DNA of 64,000 bases from Streptomyces mobaraensis NBRC 13819 = DSM 40847 (GCF_017916255.1 NZ_CP072827.1:5109501-5173500); one strand, 5' to 3'. Shown: positions 8,574 through 18,913, counted from the first letter of the stretch. Program-made: numbers and translations. The notes: generated by a model from the letters alone, not told the origin.

Positions 8574-9428
8574 GTGACCCCCGCAGATCTCTCCCGTACC
8601 GTGCTGCGCGCCGTGCGTCGTGCCATCGACGCCGACGAGCTGCGCGCCGTGGCGCCGGCCGCGGTCGGGATCCGGGTGCCGCCGCACCCGGGCAGTGGGG
8701 ACTACGCCACCGAAGTCGCCCTGCGGCTCGCCAAGGAGAGTGGACGGCCCGCCCGGGAGGTCGCCGAGCTGCTGCGGCGCCGGCTGGTACGGGAGCCCGG
8801 GATCGCCCGGGTCGACATCGCCGGCCCCGGGTTCCTCAACATCACCCTCGCGGGTGCCCCGCACGCGCGGCTCGTACAGGACGTCCTCGCGCGGCGCACG
8901 GACTCCGAGCCGCTCCCGCTGCACCCCTCCGACGAGCTCGTCCGGCGGCTCGGGTCCGACGCCGCCCGCTGGAGCCTGGTCAGCCCGCCCGGCCTCGACC
9001 GCCGCCTGCTGCTGGTGCAGCGCGAGGCCAACCCCCTCTTCCGGGTGCGGTACGCCCACTCCCGGTGCCGCGCCCTGCTGCGCAACGCCCACGACCTCGG
9101 GTTCGGCCCCTCCGTCGCCGACGGCGGCGAAGGCACGGAGGGCACCGACGGCCCCGACCTCTTCGGTGCCGGCTCCGGGCCCCTGATATCCGGCCTCGCC
9201 GATCACCCCCGCATCGTCGCCGCCCGTGACCCCGAGCGGCTCGCGCGGGCCCTGGAGCGCCTGGCCGACGCCTTCCTCCGCTGGCAGACGTCGTGTCCGA
9301 CGCTGCCCCGGGGGGACGAGAAACCCTCGGTCGTCCACCGCGCCCGCCTGGCCCTCGCCGAGGCCACGGGCACGGTGCTCGCCGACGGCCTCCACCAGCT
9401 CGGCATCACCGCACCCGCACATCTCTGA
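8574..9428 (+). CDS. ArgS-like protein: N-terminal and DALR domains, no catalytic core
   Basis: A 284-residue protein resembling the two ends of arginyl-tRNA synthetase joined together. The N-terminal half matches the ArgS Add-1 domain ([17 protein letters not shown], then [12 protein letters not shown]). The C-terminal half matches the DALR anticodon-binding domain ([14 protein letters not shown] at the start, [20 protein letters not shown] at the end). The Rossmann catalytic domain with HIGH and KMSK-type motifs, normally about 300 residues between them, is absent. It cannot aminoacylate but could still bind tRNA-Arg. It lies 44 bp upstream of lysA, the position occupied by argS in corynebacterial argS-lysA operons. 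The first ORF start at 8508 is less likely than this GTG. Confidence 0.85.
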   Translation: MTPADLSRTVLRAVRRAIDADELRAVAPAAVGIRVPPHPGSGDYATEVALRLAKESGRPAREVAELLRRRLVREPGIARVDIAGPGFLNITLAGAPHARLVQDVLARRTDSEPLPLHPSDELVRRLGSDAARWSLVSPPGLDRRLLLVQREANPLFRVRYAHSRCRALLRNAHDLGFGPSVADGGEGTEGTDGPDLFGAGSGPLISGLADHPRIVAARDPERLARALERLADAFLRWQTSCPTLPRGDEKPSVVHRARLALAEATGTVLADGLHQLGITAPAHL

Positions 9429-9472
9429 GACCCCACATCTCCGAGCACCGAGCACCCGAGGAGATCAGCGCC

Positions 9473-10864
9473 ATGAGCCGCTCCGCCCACCCCGCCGGGC
9501 CCCGCTACGCCGACGTCCTGCCCGAGGGCCACTACCCGGCGCCCCCCGCCGACCTCAACGCCCTCCACCCGCGCGTCTGGTCGCGCACCGTCTCCCGGAA
9601 CGAGGACGGCGTCGCCACCGTCGGCGGGCTGGACGTCAAGCGGCTGGCCGAGGAGTTCGGCACCCCCGCCTACTTCCTCGACGAGGACGACTTCCGGGCC
9701 CGCTGCCGCGCCTGGCGCGAGGCGTTCGGACCGGACGCCGACGTCTTCTACGCGGGCAAGGCGTTCCTCTCCCGGGCCGTCGTGCGCTGGCTGACCGAGG
9801 AGGGGCTCAACCTCGACGTCTGCTCCGCCGGCGAGCTGGCCACCGCGCTCGACGCGGGCATGCCCGCCGAGCGGATCGCCCTGCACGGCAACAACAAGTC
9901 GGCCGAGGAGATCAGCCGGGCCGTCGAGGCCGGTGTGGGCCGGATCGTCGTCGACTCCTTCCAGGAGATCGTGCGCGTCGCGCACACCGCCCAGCGGGCC
10001 GGGAAGCGGCAGCGGGTGCAGATCCGGGTCACGGTCGGCGTCGAGGCGCACACCCACGAGTTCATCGCCACCGCCCACGAGGACCAGAAGTTCGGCCTGC
10101 CGCTGGCCGGCGGCCAGGCCGCCGAGGCCGTCCGCCGCGCGCTCAAGCTGGACGGGCTCGAACTGATCGGCATCCACTCGCACATCGGCTCGCAGATCTT
10201 CGACACCTCCGGTTTCGAGGTCGCCGCGCACCGCGTCGTCGGCCTGCTCCGCGAGATCCGCGACGAGCACGGCGTCGAGCTGCCCGAGATCGACCTCGGC
10301 GGCGGCCTCGGCATCGCCTACACCCCGGACGACGACCCCCGCGAGCCGCAGGAGATCGCCACCGCGCTGCGCGCCATCGTCGAGCGGGAGTGCGCGGCGG
10401 CCGGGCTCGCGGTGCCGCGCCTGTCCGTCGAGCCGGGGCGCGCGATCGTCGGTCCCACCGCCTTCACGCTGTACGAGGTGGGGACGGTCAAGGAGCTCCC
10501 CGGACTGCGGACGTACGTCAGTGTCGACGGCGGCATGTCCGACAACATCCGTACCGCGCTCTACGACGCCGACTACTCGGTGGCCCTGGTGTCGCGTACG
10601 TCGACGGCCGACCCGATGCTCTCCCGCGTCGTCGGCAAGCACTGCGAGTCCGGTGACATCGTGGTCCGCGACGCCTTCCTGCCCGCCGACGTCGCCCCCG
10701 GCGACCTCCTCGCCGTGCCCGCGACGGGCGCCTACTGCCGCTCCATGGCCAGCAATTACAACCACGCGCTGCGGCCCCCGGTCGTGGTGGTGAAGGACGG
10801 CGCGGCCCGGGTGATCGTCCGGCGGGAGACGGAGGAGGACCTGCTCCGCCTCGACGTCGGCTGA
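9473..10864 (+). CDS. lysA: Diaminopimelate decarboxylase
   Basis: PLP enzyme that decarboxylates meso-diaminopimelate to L-lysine, the last step of lysine biosynthesis. The 463-residue protein has the fold-III decarboxylase barrel with PLP lysine Lys96 (YAGKAF), the phosphate-binding GGGLGIAY segment, and the C-terminal CESGDI and [14 protein letters not shown] motifs that complete the dimeric active site. The ATG at 9473 follows GAGGAG. It is preceded by the ArgS-like gene and followed by hom, linking lysine and threonine formation from aspartate semialdehyde. Confidence 0.97.
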   Translation: MSRSAHPAGPRYADVLPEGHYPAPPADLNALHPRVWSRTVSRNEDGVATVGGLDVKRLAEEFGTPAYFLDEDDFRARCRAWREAFGPDADVFYAGKAFLSRAVVRWLTEEGLNLDVCSAGELATALDAGMPAERIALHGNNKSAEEISRAVEAGVGRIVVDSFQEIVRVAHTAQRAGKRQRVQIRVTVGVEAHTHEFIATAHEDQKFGLPLAGGQAAEAVRRALKLDGLELIGIHSHIGSQIFDTSGFEVAAHRVVGLLREIRDEHGVELPEIDLGGGLGIAYTPDDDPREPQEIATALRAIVERECAAAGLAVPRLSVEPGRAIVGPTAFTLYEVGTVKELPGLRTYVSVDGGMSDNIRTALYDADYSVALVSRTSTADPMLSRVVGKHCESGDIVVRDAFLPADVAPGDLLAVPATGAYCRSMASNYNHALRPPVVVVKDGAARVIVRRETEEDLLRLDVG

Positions 10865-11048
10865 CGACTCCGACGTCGGCTGACCCCCTGACATCGGCTG
10901 ACGACGCCCGGCCGATCACAGCCCCCGCCGGCCGCCCGAAAACCGGCCGGCGGATGTCGGAATCTCGGATACTGGACGGGGGAGCGAATCCCTCCGACCG
11001 GTGAGTGAGACTGGTGTACCACCCAAGATGTACGAGAAACGAGGTCGG

Positions 11049-12341
11049 ATGATGCGTACGCGTCCGCTGAAAGTGGCGCTGCTGGGCTGTGGAGTGGTCG
11101 GCTCCGAGGTGACGCGCATCATGACGACGCACGCCGACGACCTCGCGGCCCGGATCGGCGCCCCGGTCGAGCTGGCCGGCATCGCGGTGCGCCGGCCCGA
11201 CCGGGTCCGGGCCGGGGTGCCCGCCGAGCTGATCACCACCGACGCGACCGCGCTGGTCAAACGGGGTGACATCGACGTCGTCGTCGAGGTCATCGGCGGC
11301 ATCGAGCCGGCCCGCACCCTGATCACCACCGCCTTCGAGCACGGCGCGAGCGTCGTCTCGGCCAACAAGGCGCTGCTCGCCGAGGACGGCGCCGCCCTGC
11401 ACGCCGCCGCCGGGCAGCACGGCACGGACCTCTACTACGAGGCCGCCGTCGCCGGCGCCATCCCGCTGATCCGCCCGCTGCGCGAGTCCCTCGCCGGCGA
11501 CAAGGTCAACCGGGTGCTCGGCATCGTCAACGGCACCACCAACTTCATCCTCGACAAGATGGACTCGACGGGCGCCGGCTATCAGGAGGCCCTGGACGAG
11601 GCCACCGCCCTCGGCTACGCCGAGGCGGACCCCACGGCCGACGTCGAGGGCTTCGACGCCGCGGCCAAGGCCGCGATCCTGGCCGGTATCGCCTTCCACA
11701 CCCGCGTCCGCCTCGACGACGTGCACCGCGAGGGCATGACGGAGGTCACGGCCGCCGACTTCGCCTCCGCGAAACAGATGGGCTGCACCATCAAACTGCT
11801 GGCCATCTGCGAGCGCGCCGCCGACGGCCGGTCGGTCACCGCCCGCGTCCACCCCGCGATGATCCCGCTCAGCCACCCGCTGGCCTCGGTCCGCGAGGCG
11901 TACAACGCGGTGTTCGTCGAGGCCGAGGCCGCCGGGCAGCTGATGTTCTACGGGCCGGGCGCCGGCGGCGCGCCGACCGCCTCCGCGGTCCTCGGCGACC
12001 TGGTCGCCGTCTGCCGCAACAAGCTGGCCGGGACCACGGGCCCGGGCGAGTCGGCGTACGCGCGGCTGACCGTCAGCCCCATGGGCGAGGTCGTCACGCG
12101 CTACCACATCAGCCTCGACGTCGCCGACAAGCCGGGCGTCCTCGCCCAGGTGGCCACGGTCTTCGCCGAGCACGGCGTGTCCATCGACACCGTCCGCCAG
12201 CAGGGCAAGGACGGCGAGGCGGCGCTGGTCGTCGTCACCCACCGGGCCCCCGACGCCGCCCTGTCGGCGACGGTCGAGGCGCTGCGCAGGCTGGACACGG
12301 TGCGCGGGGTCGCCAGCATCATGCGCGTCGAAGGTGAGTAG
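11049..12341 (+). CDS. hom: Homoserine dehydrogenase
   Basis: Reduces aspartate semialdehyde to homoserine with NAD(P)H, the branch point toward threonine and methionine. The 430-residue protein has an N-terminal Rossmann motif ([11 protein letters not shown]), the catalytic domain (VNGTTNFIL and [16 protein letters not shown]) and a C-terminal ACT domain (about 350-425, [16 protein letters not shown]) that usually confers threonine feedback. Two adjacent ATGs (11049, 11052) follow GAGGTCGG; the first is used. Upstream in-frame starts lack a ribosome-binding site. thrC starts 16 bp after the stop, so the two are probably co-transcribed. Confidence 0.96.
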   Translation: MMRTRPLKVALLGCGVVGSEVTRIMTTHADDLAARIGAPVELAGIAVRRPDRVRAGVPAELITTDATALVKRGDIDVVVEVIGGIEPARTLITTAFEHGASVVSANKALLAEDGAALHAAAGQHGTDLYYEAAVAGAIPLIRPLRESLAGDKVNRVLGIVNGTTNFILDKMDSTGAGYQEALDEATALGYAEADPTADVEGFDAAAKAAILAGIAFHTRVRLDDVHREGMTEVTAADFASAKQMGCTIKLLAICERAADGRSVTARVHPAMIPLSHPLASVREAYNAVFVEAEAAGQLMFYGPGAGGAPTASAVLGDLVAVCRNKLAGTTGPGESAYARLTVSPMGEVVTRYHISLDVADKPGVLAQVATVFAEHGVSIDTVRQQGKDGEAALVVVTHRAPDAALSATVEALRRLDTVRGVASIMRVEGE

Positions 12342-12357
12342 GGGAGCAAGGAAGACC

Positions 12358-13440
12358 ATGTCTGCGAACAACGGCAACGCCGCCACCCGTCAGTGGCGCG
12401 GCATCATCGAGGAGTACCGCGACCGCCTCCCGGTCTCCGCGGACACGCCGGTGGTCACCCTGCGCGAGGGCGGCACGCCCCTGGTGCCGGCCCAGGTGCT
12501 CTCCGAGCGCACCGGCTGCGAGGTGCACCTCAAGGTCGAGGGCGCCAACCCCACCGGCTCCTTCAAGGACCGCGGGATGACGATGGCCATCACCCGGGCG
12601 AAGGAGGAGGGCGCCAAGGCCGTCATCTGCGCCTCCACGGGCAACACCTCCGCCTCCGCCGCCGCCTACGCGGTGCGCGCCGGGATGGTCTGCGCCGTCC
12701 TGGTGCCCGAGGGCAAGATCGCGCTCGGCAAGATGGGCCAGGCCCTGGTGCACGGCGCCCGCATCCTCCAGGTCGACGGCAACTTCGACGACTGCCTGGA
12801 CCTGGCCCGCGCCCTGGCCGACAACTACCCGGTGGCTCTGGTCAATTCGGTCAATCCGGTGCGCATCGAGGGCCAGAAGACCGCCGCCTTCGAGATCGTG
12901 GACGCGCTCGGCGACGCCCCGGACATCCACGTCCTGCCGGTGGGCAACGCGGGCAACATCACCGCGTACTGGAAGGGGTACAAGGAGTACGCCGCCGACG
13001 GCGTCGCCTCCCGCACCCCGCGGATGTGGGGCTACCAGGCGTCCGGCTCGGCGCCGATCGTGCGCGGCGAGCCGGTGAAGGAGCCGCACACCATCGCCAC
13101 CGCCATCCGCATCGGCAACCCCGCCTCATGGCGGTTCGCCGAGCAGGCGCGTGACGAGTCCGGCGGGCACATCGACGAGGTGACCGACCGCCAGATCCTC
13201 GCCGCCTACCGGCTGTTGGCCGCGCAGGAGGGCGTCTTCGTCGAGCCCGCCTCGGCGGCGAGCGTCGCCGGTCTGCTGAAGGCCGCCGAGCAGGGCAAGG
13301 TGGACCCGGGCCAGCGCATCGTCTGTACGGTCACGGGCAACGGCCTCAAGGACCCCGACTGGGCGGTGGCCGGTGCCCCGCAGCCGGTGACCGTACCGGT
13401 GGACGCGGCCGCGGCGGCCGAGCGGCTCGGGCTCGCGTAG
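12358..13440 (+). CDS. thrC: Threonine synthase
   Basis: PLP-dependent fold-II enzyme converting O-phosphohomoserine to threonine. The 360-residue protein has PLP lysine Lys70 in [11 protein letters not shown], a Ser/Thr-rich substrate loop ([14 protein letters not shown]) and a phosphate-binding glycine stretch ([14 protein letters not shown]). The ATG at 12358 follows AAGGAAG. It is the second gene of a hom-thrC unit closed by a strong stem-loop at 13520. thrB is not directly attached. Confidence 0.97.
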   Translation: MSANNGNAATRQWRGIIEEYRDRLPVSADTPVVTLREGGTPLVPAQVLSERTGCEVHLKVEGANPTGSFKDRGMTMAITRAKEEGAKAVICASTGNTSASAAAYAVRAGMVCAVLVPEGKIALGKMGQALVHGARILQVDGNFDDCLDLARALADNYPVALVNSVNPVRIEGQKTAAFEIVDALGDAPDIHVLPVGNAGNITAYWKGYKEYAADGVASRTPRMWGYQASGSAPIVRGEPVKEPHTIATAIRIGNPASWRFAEQARDESGGHIDEVTDRQILAAYRLLAAQEGVFVEPASAASVAGLLKAAEQGKVDPGQRIVCTVTGNGLKDPDWAVAGAPQPVTVPVDAAAAAERLGLA

Positions 13441-13519
13441 CGGCGGGCGGCGGCCGTCCCACGGTCCGTGACCCCGGCCGCGTACCCGCGCGTCCGCCGC
13501 GTACGTACGCCGCCCCCCC

Positions 13520-13551
13520 CGGGCGGCCGCCCCTCACGGGACGGCCGCCCG
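13520..13551 (+). terminator. Stem-loop terminator of hom-thrC
   Basis: A perfect 10-bp GC stem (13520-13529 with 13542-13551) with a 12-nt loop, 80 bp after the thrC stop. There is no U-tract, as is common for Streptomyces terminators. Confidence 0.55.
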
Positions 13552-13633
13552 GCTCCCGGGAGGGCGCAGGCACCTCCCGGCGCCGGGCGCGACGCGACGG
13601 ACGGGCGGGGCGCGGCGGACCCGTAGTGGACAC

Positions 13634-13657
13634 GACGGACCCATAGACGGACCCATA
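13634..13657. repeat. Tandem 12-bp direct repeat upstream of thrB
   Basis: The 12-mer GACGGACCCATA occurs twice head to tail. It lies about 200 bp upstream of the thrB -10 candidate. Confidence 0.7.
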
Positions 13658-13836
13658 AAGGAACACCGGAGAAAAAGGGAGAGCGAAAAATTTCGCCCGC
13701 TCCCCTCCGAATCCGCGAATCCGCAGGTCACAACCCCGACGAAAGCCCGCCAAAATCGACACGGGGCATGGCTTGGCGTGCGACACGCATCGCGCGCCTC
13801 CTGTGCGCCCTATGTCGCCACAGAACCTTCCTTCGA

Positions 13837-13842
13837 TAGGCT
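13837..13842 (+). promoter_or_regulatory. -10 candidate TAGGCT of thrB
   Basis: TAGGCT within GATAGGCTGTCC is a typical vegetative Streptomyces -10 context. It would give a leader of about 108 nt before thrB. No clear TTGAC -35 was identified. Confidence 0.4.
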
Positions 13843-13956
13843 GTCCTCACTCCGCCCCGTCGCTGACCCAAGCCGCCCCCCATGCGGTATCGCCGTCGCG
13901 GCCCTTGCGGATGTCGCACGCCCTACCAAGGCCACATCAAGGAGAGTCATCGAGCG

Positions 13957-14871
13957 ATGGCCGGTCCCGCCTTCCGCGCCGCCGCCGTCCGAGTGCGCAC
14001 CCCCGCCACCAGCGCCAATCTCGGTCCCGGCTTCGACGCCCTCGGTCTGTCCCTGGGGCTCTACGACGACGTCGTGGTCCGGGTGGCCGAATCCGGGCTG
14101 CACATCGACATCGCCGGCGAGGGCGCCGATTCGCTCCCGCGCGACGAGGGTCACCTGCTCGTACGGTCCCTGCGCACCACGTTCGACCTGCTGGGCGGCC
14201 AGCCGCGCGGCCTGGAGGTCGTCTGCGCCAACCGCATCCCGCACGGCCGCGGCCTGGGCTCCTCGGCCGCCGCGATCTGCGCCGGGATCGTCGCCGCCCG
14301 GGCGGTGACCATAGGCGGGGCCGAGCGGCTCGACACCACGGCGATGCTGGAGCTGGCCACCGAGATCGAGGGTCACCCGGACAACGTCGCGGCCTGCCTG
14401 CTCGGCGGTTTCACCCTGGCCTGGATGGACGGGGGAGCGGCCCGCGCGGTGCGGATGGACCCCGCCGATTCCATCGTTCCGGTGGTCTTCGTGCCCGGTC
14501 GTCCCGTGGCGACGGAGACCGCGCGCGGCCTGCTGCCGCGCACGGTCCCCCATGTGGACGCCGCGGCCAACGCCGGTCGGGCCGCGCTGCTCGTCGAGGC
14601 CCTGACCAGGCGCCCCGACCTGCTGCTGCCGGCCACCGAGGACCGGCTCCACCAGGAGTACCGCGCCCCGGCGATGCCGGAGAGCGTGGCCCTGGTCAAC
14701 CGACTGCGGGCGGACGGCGTCCCCGCGGTCGTCTCCGGCGCGGGCCCCACGGTGCTCGCGCTGGTCGAGGACAGTGCGGCGGACAAGGTCGCACGGCTGG
14801 CGGGCGAGGGGTGGGCGGCCAACCGGCTGTCCCTCGACGCCGGGGGGACGAGTGTGCTGCCGCTCGCCTGA
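13957..14871 (+). CDS. thrB: Homoserine kinase
   Basis: GHMP-family kinase phosphorylating homoserine to O-phosphohomoserine, the substrate of ThrC. The 304-residue protein has the N-terminal substrate motif (TPATSANLGPGFDALGLSL), the glycine/serine-rich ATP-binding motif (PHGRGLGSSAAA) and the C-terminal GHMP motif (VSGAGPTVLAL). The ATG at 13957 follows AAGGAGAG. Upstream in-frame starts lack a ribosome-binding site. It is separated from thrC by 516 bp and seems to have its own promoter. Confidence 0.96.
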   Translation: MAGPAFRAAAVRVRTPATSANLGPGFDALGLSLGLYDDVVVRVAESGLHIDIAGEGADSLPRDEGHLLVRSLRTTFDLLGGQPRGLEVVCANRIPHGRGLGSSAAAICAGIVAARAVTIGGAERLDTTAMLELATEIEGHPDNVAACLLGGFTLAWMDGGAARAVRMDPADSIVPVVFVPGRPVATETARGLLPRTVPHVDAAANAGRAALLVEALTRRPDLLLPATEDRLHQEYRAPAMPESVALVNRLRADGVPAVVSGAGPTVLALVEDSAADKVARLAGEGWAANRLSLDAGGTSVLPLA

Positions 14872-15285
14872 CAAGGGGCGGAACGCGGTGGCACACCGCC
14901 GAGGAAGGCCCCGCGGAAAACGCGGTTGCCGGACTTTGAGAGGGGGAATGTTTGTGGGATCCGGTAGTGTTAACCTCAAGTCTGCACCCGAAGCCACGTC
15001 GGCTCGGTGCTCTGTGTCCCGATCAGGGACCGCTTTTCTTCCGGGAGCCTCCCAGACTGCCTGAGCAGATTCGAGCACGCTCCGGAAATCGGCGTGGGCG
15101 ACATGAGTGATGCGATGCGTCTTGTCCTCACTGATTTCCCCACGTCGGCATCAACGCACTGATTCTTCCGCCGTACCGCGGCGGACCACCGCCCCGGCCC
15201 GGTCCGCGATCAGGACCGCAGCCGGACAGCACAACCGGTCGCCGAGCCAGACAGGCCGACGCCCGCTCCAGGGAAGGACCCCTTC
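14872..15285 (+). promoter_or_regulatory. rho promoter and long 5' leader
   Basis: A 414-bp interval without a conventional gene. TAGTGT (14965-14970) is a possible -10, giving a leader of about 310 nt. The leader contains small hairpins such as GTCCC-gatca-GGGAC (near 15017) and a 19-codon open frame (15103-15162). Long leaders on rho are a known site of autogenous control in other bacteria. Here that is only inferred from length and position. Confidence 0.4.
15103..15162 (+). CDS. Candidate 19-residue upstream peptide in rho leader
   Basis: ATG-initiated frame encoding MSDAMRLVLTDFPTSASTH, ending 123 nt before the rho start. A weak GTGGG precedes the ATG. There is no homology evidence. It is listed because a leader this long commonly houses a regulatory peptide, and because the internal codons are not all GC-ending. 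Confidence 0.25.
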   Translation: MSDAMRLVLTDFPTSASTH

Positions 15286-17340
15286 GTGAGCGACACCACC
15301 GATCTGATGGGCGTGAACGCCGCGGGCACCAAGGGTGCCGCGGGCAATGCCTCCGCGCCCGCCACGGACGCTCCCGCCGCGCCTGCCACCGGTGCTTCCG
15401 CCGCCCCCCGGCGGCGACGCTCGGGCACGGGCCTCGACGCCATGGTCCTGGCCGAGCTCCAGCAGCTCGCCTCCAGCCTCGGCATCAAGGGCACCGCGCG
15501 GATGCGCAAAGGCCAGCTGATCGAGGTCATCAAGGAGAGGCAGGCCGGTTCCGGCGCCTCCGCCAAGCCCGCCGCCGAGCCGGCCGCGGAGCAGCCGGCG
15601 GAGAAGCCGAAGCGCCGCGCCACCTCCCGGGCCCGTACCGGCGAGGCCGCCGAGAAGACCGCCGAGCAGGCACCCGCCGCCCAGCAGCAGATCGAGATCC
15701 CGGGCCAGCCGGGCAGCGAGGAGGCGCCGGCCGGCGAGCGCCGCCGCCGCCGTGCCACCGCCCCCGCGGGCTCCCCGGAGCCCACCGCCGAGGCCCGCAC
15801 CGAGGCCCGTGCCGAGGTGCTGACCTCGGAGAAGCCCGAGGCCGCGGTGGACACCGCCGAGGGCCGGGGCGCCAAGGGCGACCGCCAGGAGCGCGGCGAC
15901 CGCGCCGAGCGAGGCCAGAAGGGCGACCGCCGCGAGCGGGGCGACCGCGGTGAGCGGGGCGAGCGCGGCGACCGTGGTGAGCGCGGCCAGCGCGACCGCC
16001 GCGACCGCCGCGGCGACGAGGCCGGCGCCGGCCAGCAGGGCGGCAACCGCCAGCAGCGCGCCGGGCGCGCCGAGGGCCCGCAGGACGACTTCGACGACGA
16101 GGCGGGCGGCCGCCGCGGCCGGCGCGGCCGTTACCGCGACCGCCGGGGCCGTCGTGGCCGCGACGAGTTCGCCAACGAGCCGCAGCTGTCCGAGGACGAC
16201 GTCCTGATCCCCGTCGCGGGCATCCTGGACATCCTCGACAACTACGCGTTCATCCGCACCTCCGGCTACCTGCCGGGCCCGAACGACGTCTACGTCTCCC
16301 TCGCCCAGGTCCGCAAGAACGGCCTGCGCAAGGGCGACCACGTCACCGGCGCGGTGCGGCAGCCGAAGGACGGCGAGCGGCGCGAGAAGTTCAACGCCCT
16401 CGTGCGGCTCGACTCGGTGAACGGCATGGCGCCCGAAACCGGCCGCGGCCGCCCCGAGTTCCACAAGCTGACCCCGCTCTACCCGCAGGACCGGCTGCGG
16501 TTGGAGACCGACCCGGGCGTTCTGACGACCCGTATCATCGACCTGGTCGCCCCCATCGGCAAGGGCCAGCGCGGTCTGATCGTGGCCCCGCCGAAGACCG
16601 GCAAGACCATGATCATGCAGGCGATCGCCAACGCGATCACCACCAACAACCCCGAGTGCCACCTGATGGTCGTCCTGGTCGACGAGCGTCCGGAAGAGGT
16701 CACCGACATGCAGCGGTCGGTCAAGGGCGAGGTCATCTCCTCGACCTTCGACCGCCCGGCCGAGGACCACACCACCGTCGCCGAGCTGGCCATCGAGCGC
16801 GCCAAGCGCCTCGTGGAGCTGGGTCACGACGTGGTCGTGCTGCTCGACTCCATCACCCGCCTGGGCCGCGCCTACAACCTGGCGGCGCCCGCCTCCGGCC
16901 GCATCCTGTCCGGTGGTGTCGACTCGACCGCGCTCTACCCGCCGAAGAAGTTCTTCGGTGCCGCGCGGAACATCGAGGACGGCGGCTCGCTGACCATCCT
17001 GGCCACCGCGCTGGTCGAGACCGGCTCGCGGATGGACGAGGTGATCTTCGAGGAGTTCAAGGGCACCGGCAACATGGAGCTCAAGCTCGACCGGAAGCTC
17101 GCCGACAAGCGCATCTTCCCCGCGGTGGACGTCGACCCGTCCAGCACCCGCAAGGAGGAGATCCTGCTCGGCGGCGAGGAGCTCTCCATCGTCTGGAAGC
17201 TCCGCCGGGTGCTGCACGCGCTGGACTCGCAGCAGGCCATCGAGCTGCTCCTCGACAAGATGAAGCAGACGAAGTCGAACGCCGAGTTCCTGATGCAGAT
17301 CGCCAAGACGGCGCCCGCGCCGGGCAACGGCAACGACTGA
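15286..17340 (+). CDS. rho: Transcription termination factor Rho
   Basis: Hexameric RNA helicase that terminates transcription. The 684-residue protein has a Rho N-terminal helical domain (about 45-85, [16 protein letters not shown]) and then an unusually long insertion of about 210 residues rich in Arg, Gly, Asp, Glu and Ala, with repeated GDRxERG-like units (about 85-295). The cold-shock RNA-binding domain follows (about 303-385, [20 protein letters not shown]). The ATPase core has Walker A PPKTGKT with Lys440. E. coli Rho has 419 residues; the insertion is typical of high-GC actinobacteria and probably widens RNA binding. The GTG start follows GGGAAGGA. Confidence 0.97.
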   Translation: MSDTTDLMGVNAAGTKGAAGNASAPATDAPAAPATGASAAPRRRRSGTGLDAMVLAELQQLASSLGIKGTARMRKGQLIEVIKERQAGSGASAKPAAEPAAEQPAEKPKRRATSRARTGEAAEKTAEQAPAAQQQIEIPGQPGSEEAPAGERRRRRATAPAGSPEPTAEARTEARAEVLTSEKPEAAVDTAEGRGAKGDRQERGDRAERGQKGDRRERGDRGERGERGDRGERGQRDRRDRRGDEAGAGQQGGNRQQRAGRAEGPQDDFDDEAGGRRGRRGRYRDRRGRRGRDEFANEPQLSEDDVLIPVAGILDILDNYAFIRTSGYLPGPNDVYVSLAQVRKNGLRKGDHVTGAVRQPKDGERREKFNALVRLDSVNGMAPETGRGRPEFHKLTPLYPQDRLRLETDPGVLTTRIIDLVAPIGKGQRGLIVAPPKTGKTMIMQAIANAITTNNPECHLMVVLVDERPEEVTDMQRSVKGEVISSTFDRPAEDHTTVAELAIERAKRLVELGHDVVVLLDSITRLGRAYNLAAPASGRILSGGVDSTALYPPKKFFGAARNIEDGGSLTILATALVETGSRMDEVIFEEFKGTGNMELKLDRKLADKRIFPAVDVDPSSTRKEEILLGGEELSIVWKLRRVLHALDSQQAIELLLDKMKQTKSNAEFLMQIAKTAPAPGNGND

Positions 17341-17735
17341 CCCGGCGACCGCCGGCAGTCCCCGGAACCTCCCCGTCACGTCCGTGGCGGGGAGGTTCCG
17401 CGTTTTTCGGGGATTCCGGGACCGTTGTCCGGATCCCACGGGCACCCGGTGTCGCCTTCGTGATCTTGTCGAGTCCTCACCGTGACCTTCTGAGACTTCC
17501 GCCACAGGGGCACCCGCCGAAGCGCGGCGCACCGACGCCGATGCGACGGGCGAAAACGCAGGTGACAGGGGGTGTGGGTGGGTTTGTCGCGGCGTTCCGT
17601 CCGGTCGGTTCATAAGAAGGGGCTCTCACCGCTCCGTGCAACCCTGTCGCAGACCTCGCCGTCTGAAAGTGGCGAGGCACCGCGCCTGATCGGGCGGCAG
17701 GGGGGAAGCCGAACCAGCGGAGGACTGAGGAGCGT
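17341..17735. other. rho to LCP intergenic region
   Basis: No gene is seen in these 395 bp. It contains the rho terminator (17364-17407). Further along is a 7-bp inverted repeat (17654-17660 with 17671-17677) about 60 bp before the LCP gene, which could be an mRNA hairpin or an operator. Confidence 0.5.
17364..17407 (+). terminator. Rho-independent terminator of rho
   Basis: A perfect 12-bp stem (17364-17375 with 17388-17399), a 12-nt loop and TTTTT at 17403-17407. It is a canonical intrinsic terminator 24 bp after the rho stop. Confidence 0.9.
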
Positions 17736-18851
17736 ATGGCGGACGAGACCAGGGGCAGGCAGGCGGGAGCGCGCCGTCGGCGCCCCGGCGGACCCCATGG
17801 CCGCAGGCGCAAGCCCCGCGCGCGCCGCACGGGCTGGCGAATAGTCCTCTGGACGGCCGCGGCGCTGGTCGTCCTGGGCGGATCCGGGATCGGGTACGTC
17901 TACTTCAAGCTCAACGGCAACCTGCACGGCGTGGACATCAACTCCGCGCTCGGCACCGACCGCCCCGACAACGTGGACAACGGCTCGCAGGACATCCTCG
18001 TCCTGGGCTCCGACTCGCGGGCCGGCGACAACAACAAGTACGGCCGGGACGAGGGCAGCTCCCGCTCCGACACCGCGATGATCGTCCACGTCTACGCGGG
18101 TCACAAGCAGGCCAGCGTGGTCAGCATCCCGCGCGACACCATGGTCCCCCGGCCCGAGTGCAAGACCCTCGACGGCAAGACCAGCCCGGCCGTCCGGCGG
18201 GCGCAGTTCAACGACGCCTACTCGGTGGGCGGCGCGGTCTGCGCCGTGAAGACCGTCGAGGCCATGACCGGGATCCGGATGGACCACTACCTGGAGGTCG
18301 ACTTCGCCGGCTTCCAGAAGCTCATCGACCGGCTCGGCGGCGTCGAGGTGACCACCACCAAGCCGATCCACGACAAGTGGAGCCACCTCGACCTCCCGGC
18401 CGGCAAGCACACCCTCAACGGCGAGCAGTCGCTCGGCCTCGTCCGCACCCGGCACGGCGTCGGCGACGGCAGCGACCTCGGCCGGATCAAGCTCCAGCAG
18501 GCGTTCATCAAGGCGCTGATCGACCAGGTCAAGTCCGTCGGCCTGTTCACCAGCCCGACCAAGCTCTACGGGATCGCGGACACCGCCACCAAGGCACTCA
18601 CCACCGACTCCGACCTGGCCTCGGTCAACAAGCTGCTCTCCTTCGCCAACGGCCTCAAGGGCATCGGCTCCGGGGACATGCACATGGTGACCCTGCCCGT
18701 CACCACCGACCCGCTGGACAAGAACCGCGTGGTGCCTCTCGCGTCCGCCAAGGAGATGTGGCGGGCGCTGCACGAGGACAAGCCGATCCCCGCGTCGGCC
18801 CTCAAGGGCGGCGAGGGGACGAAGACGGACGCCGACGGCGTCGTGAAGTAG
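17736..18851 (+). CDS. LytR-CpsA-Psr (LCP) family cell-wall ligase
   Basis: Membrane-anchored phosphotransferase family that attaches teichoic acids or other glycopolymers to peptidoglycan. The 371-residue protein has a cytoplasmic Arg-rich tail, one membrane span (about 30-56) and an extracellular LCP domain. Family motifs are present: ILVLGSDSRAGD, RSDTAMIVHV, SIPRDTMV and the C-terminal LVRTRHGVGDGSDLGRIKLQQ. These Asp/Arg residues bind polyprenyl pyrophosphate. The ATG follows GGAGGACTGAGGAG. The exact glycopolymer substrate cannot be told from sequence. Confidence 0.93.
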   Translation: MADETRGRQAGARRRRPGGPHGRRRKPRARRTGWRIVLWTAAALVVLGGSGIGYVYFKLNGNLHGVDINSALGTDRPDNVDNGSQDILVLGSDSRAGDNNKYGRDEGSSRSDTAMIVHVYAGHKQASVVSIPRDTMVPRPECKTLDGKTSPAVRRAQFNDAYSVGGAVCAVKTVEAMTGIRMDHYLEVDFAGFQKLIDRLGGVEVTTTKPIHDKWSHLDLPAGKHTLNGEQSLGLVRTRHGVGDGSDLGRIKLQQAFIKALIDQVKSVGLFTSPTKLYGIADTATKALTTDSDLASVNKLLSFANGLKGIGSGDMHMVTLPVTTDPLDKNRVVPLASAKEMWRALHEDKPIPASALKGGEGTKTDADGVVK

Positions 18852-18890
18852 TCCGCGGCCGGTCGCGCCCCCCGGAAAGAGCCTGGGAAT

Positions 18891-18913
18891 AACGGGCTCC
18901 CGGACCCCGTTTT
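18891..18913 (+). terminator. Terminator of LCP gene
   Basis: AACGGG (18891-18896) pairs with CCCGTT (18906-18911), followed by T residues to 18913. It lies 39 bp after the LCP stop. Confidence 0.5.

Larger units (their letters stand above)
13441..13956. other. thrC-thrB intergenic region (516 bp)
   Basis: No gene is seen here. It holds the thrC-side stem-loop (13520-13551), an exact tandem duplication of a 12-mer (13634-13645 and 13646-13657), an AT-rich island at about 13625-13765 that is unusual for this sequence, a small GCGAAA/TTTCGC hairpin near 13682, and a promoter-like TAGGCT at 13837. thrB therefore looks independently transcribed. Confidence 0.6.

Noticed and set aside
14949..15064. 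A 38-codon ATG frame upstream of rho
   Set aside because: It begins before the candidate -10 (14965), so the start codon would not be in the transcript.
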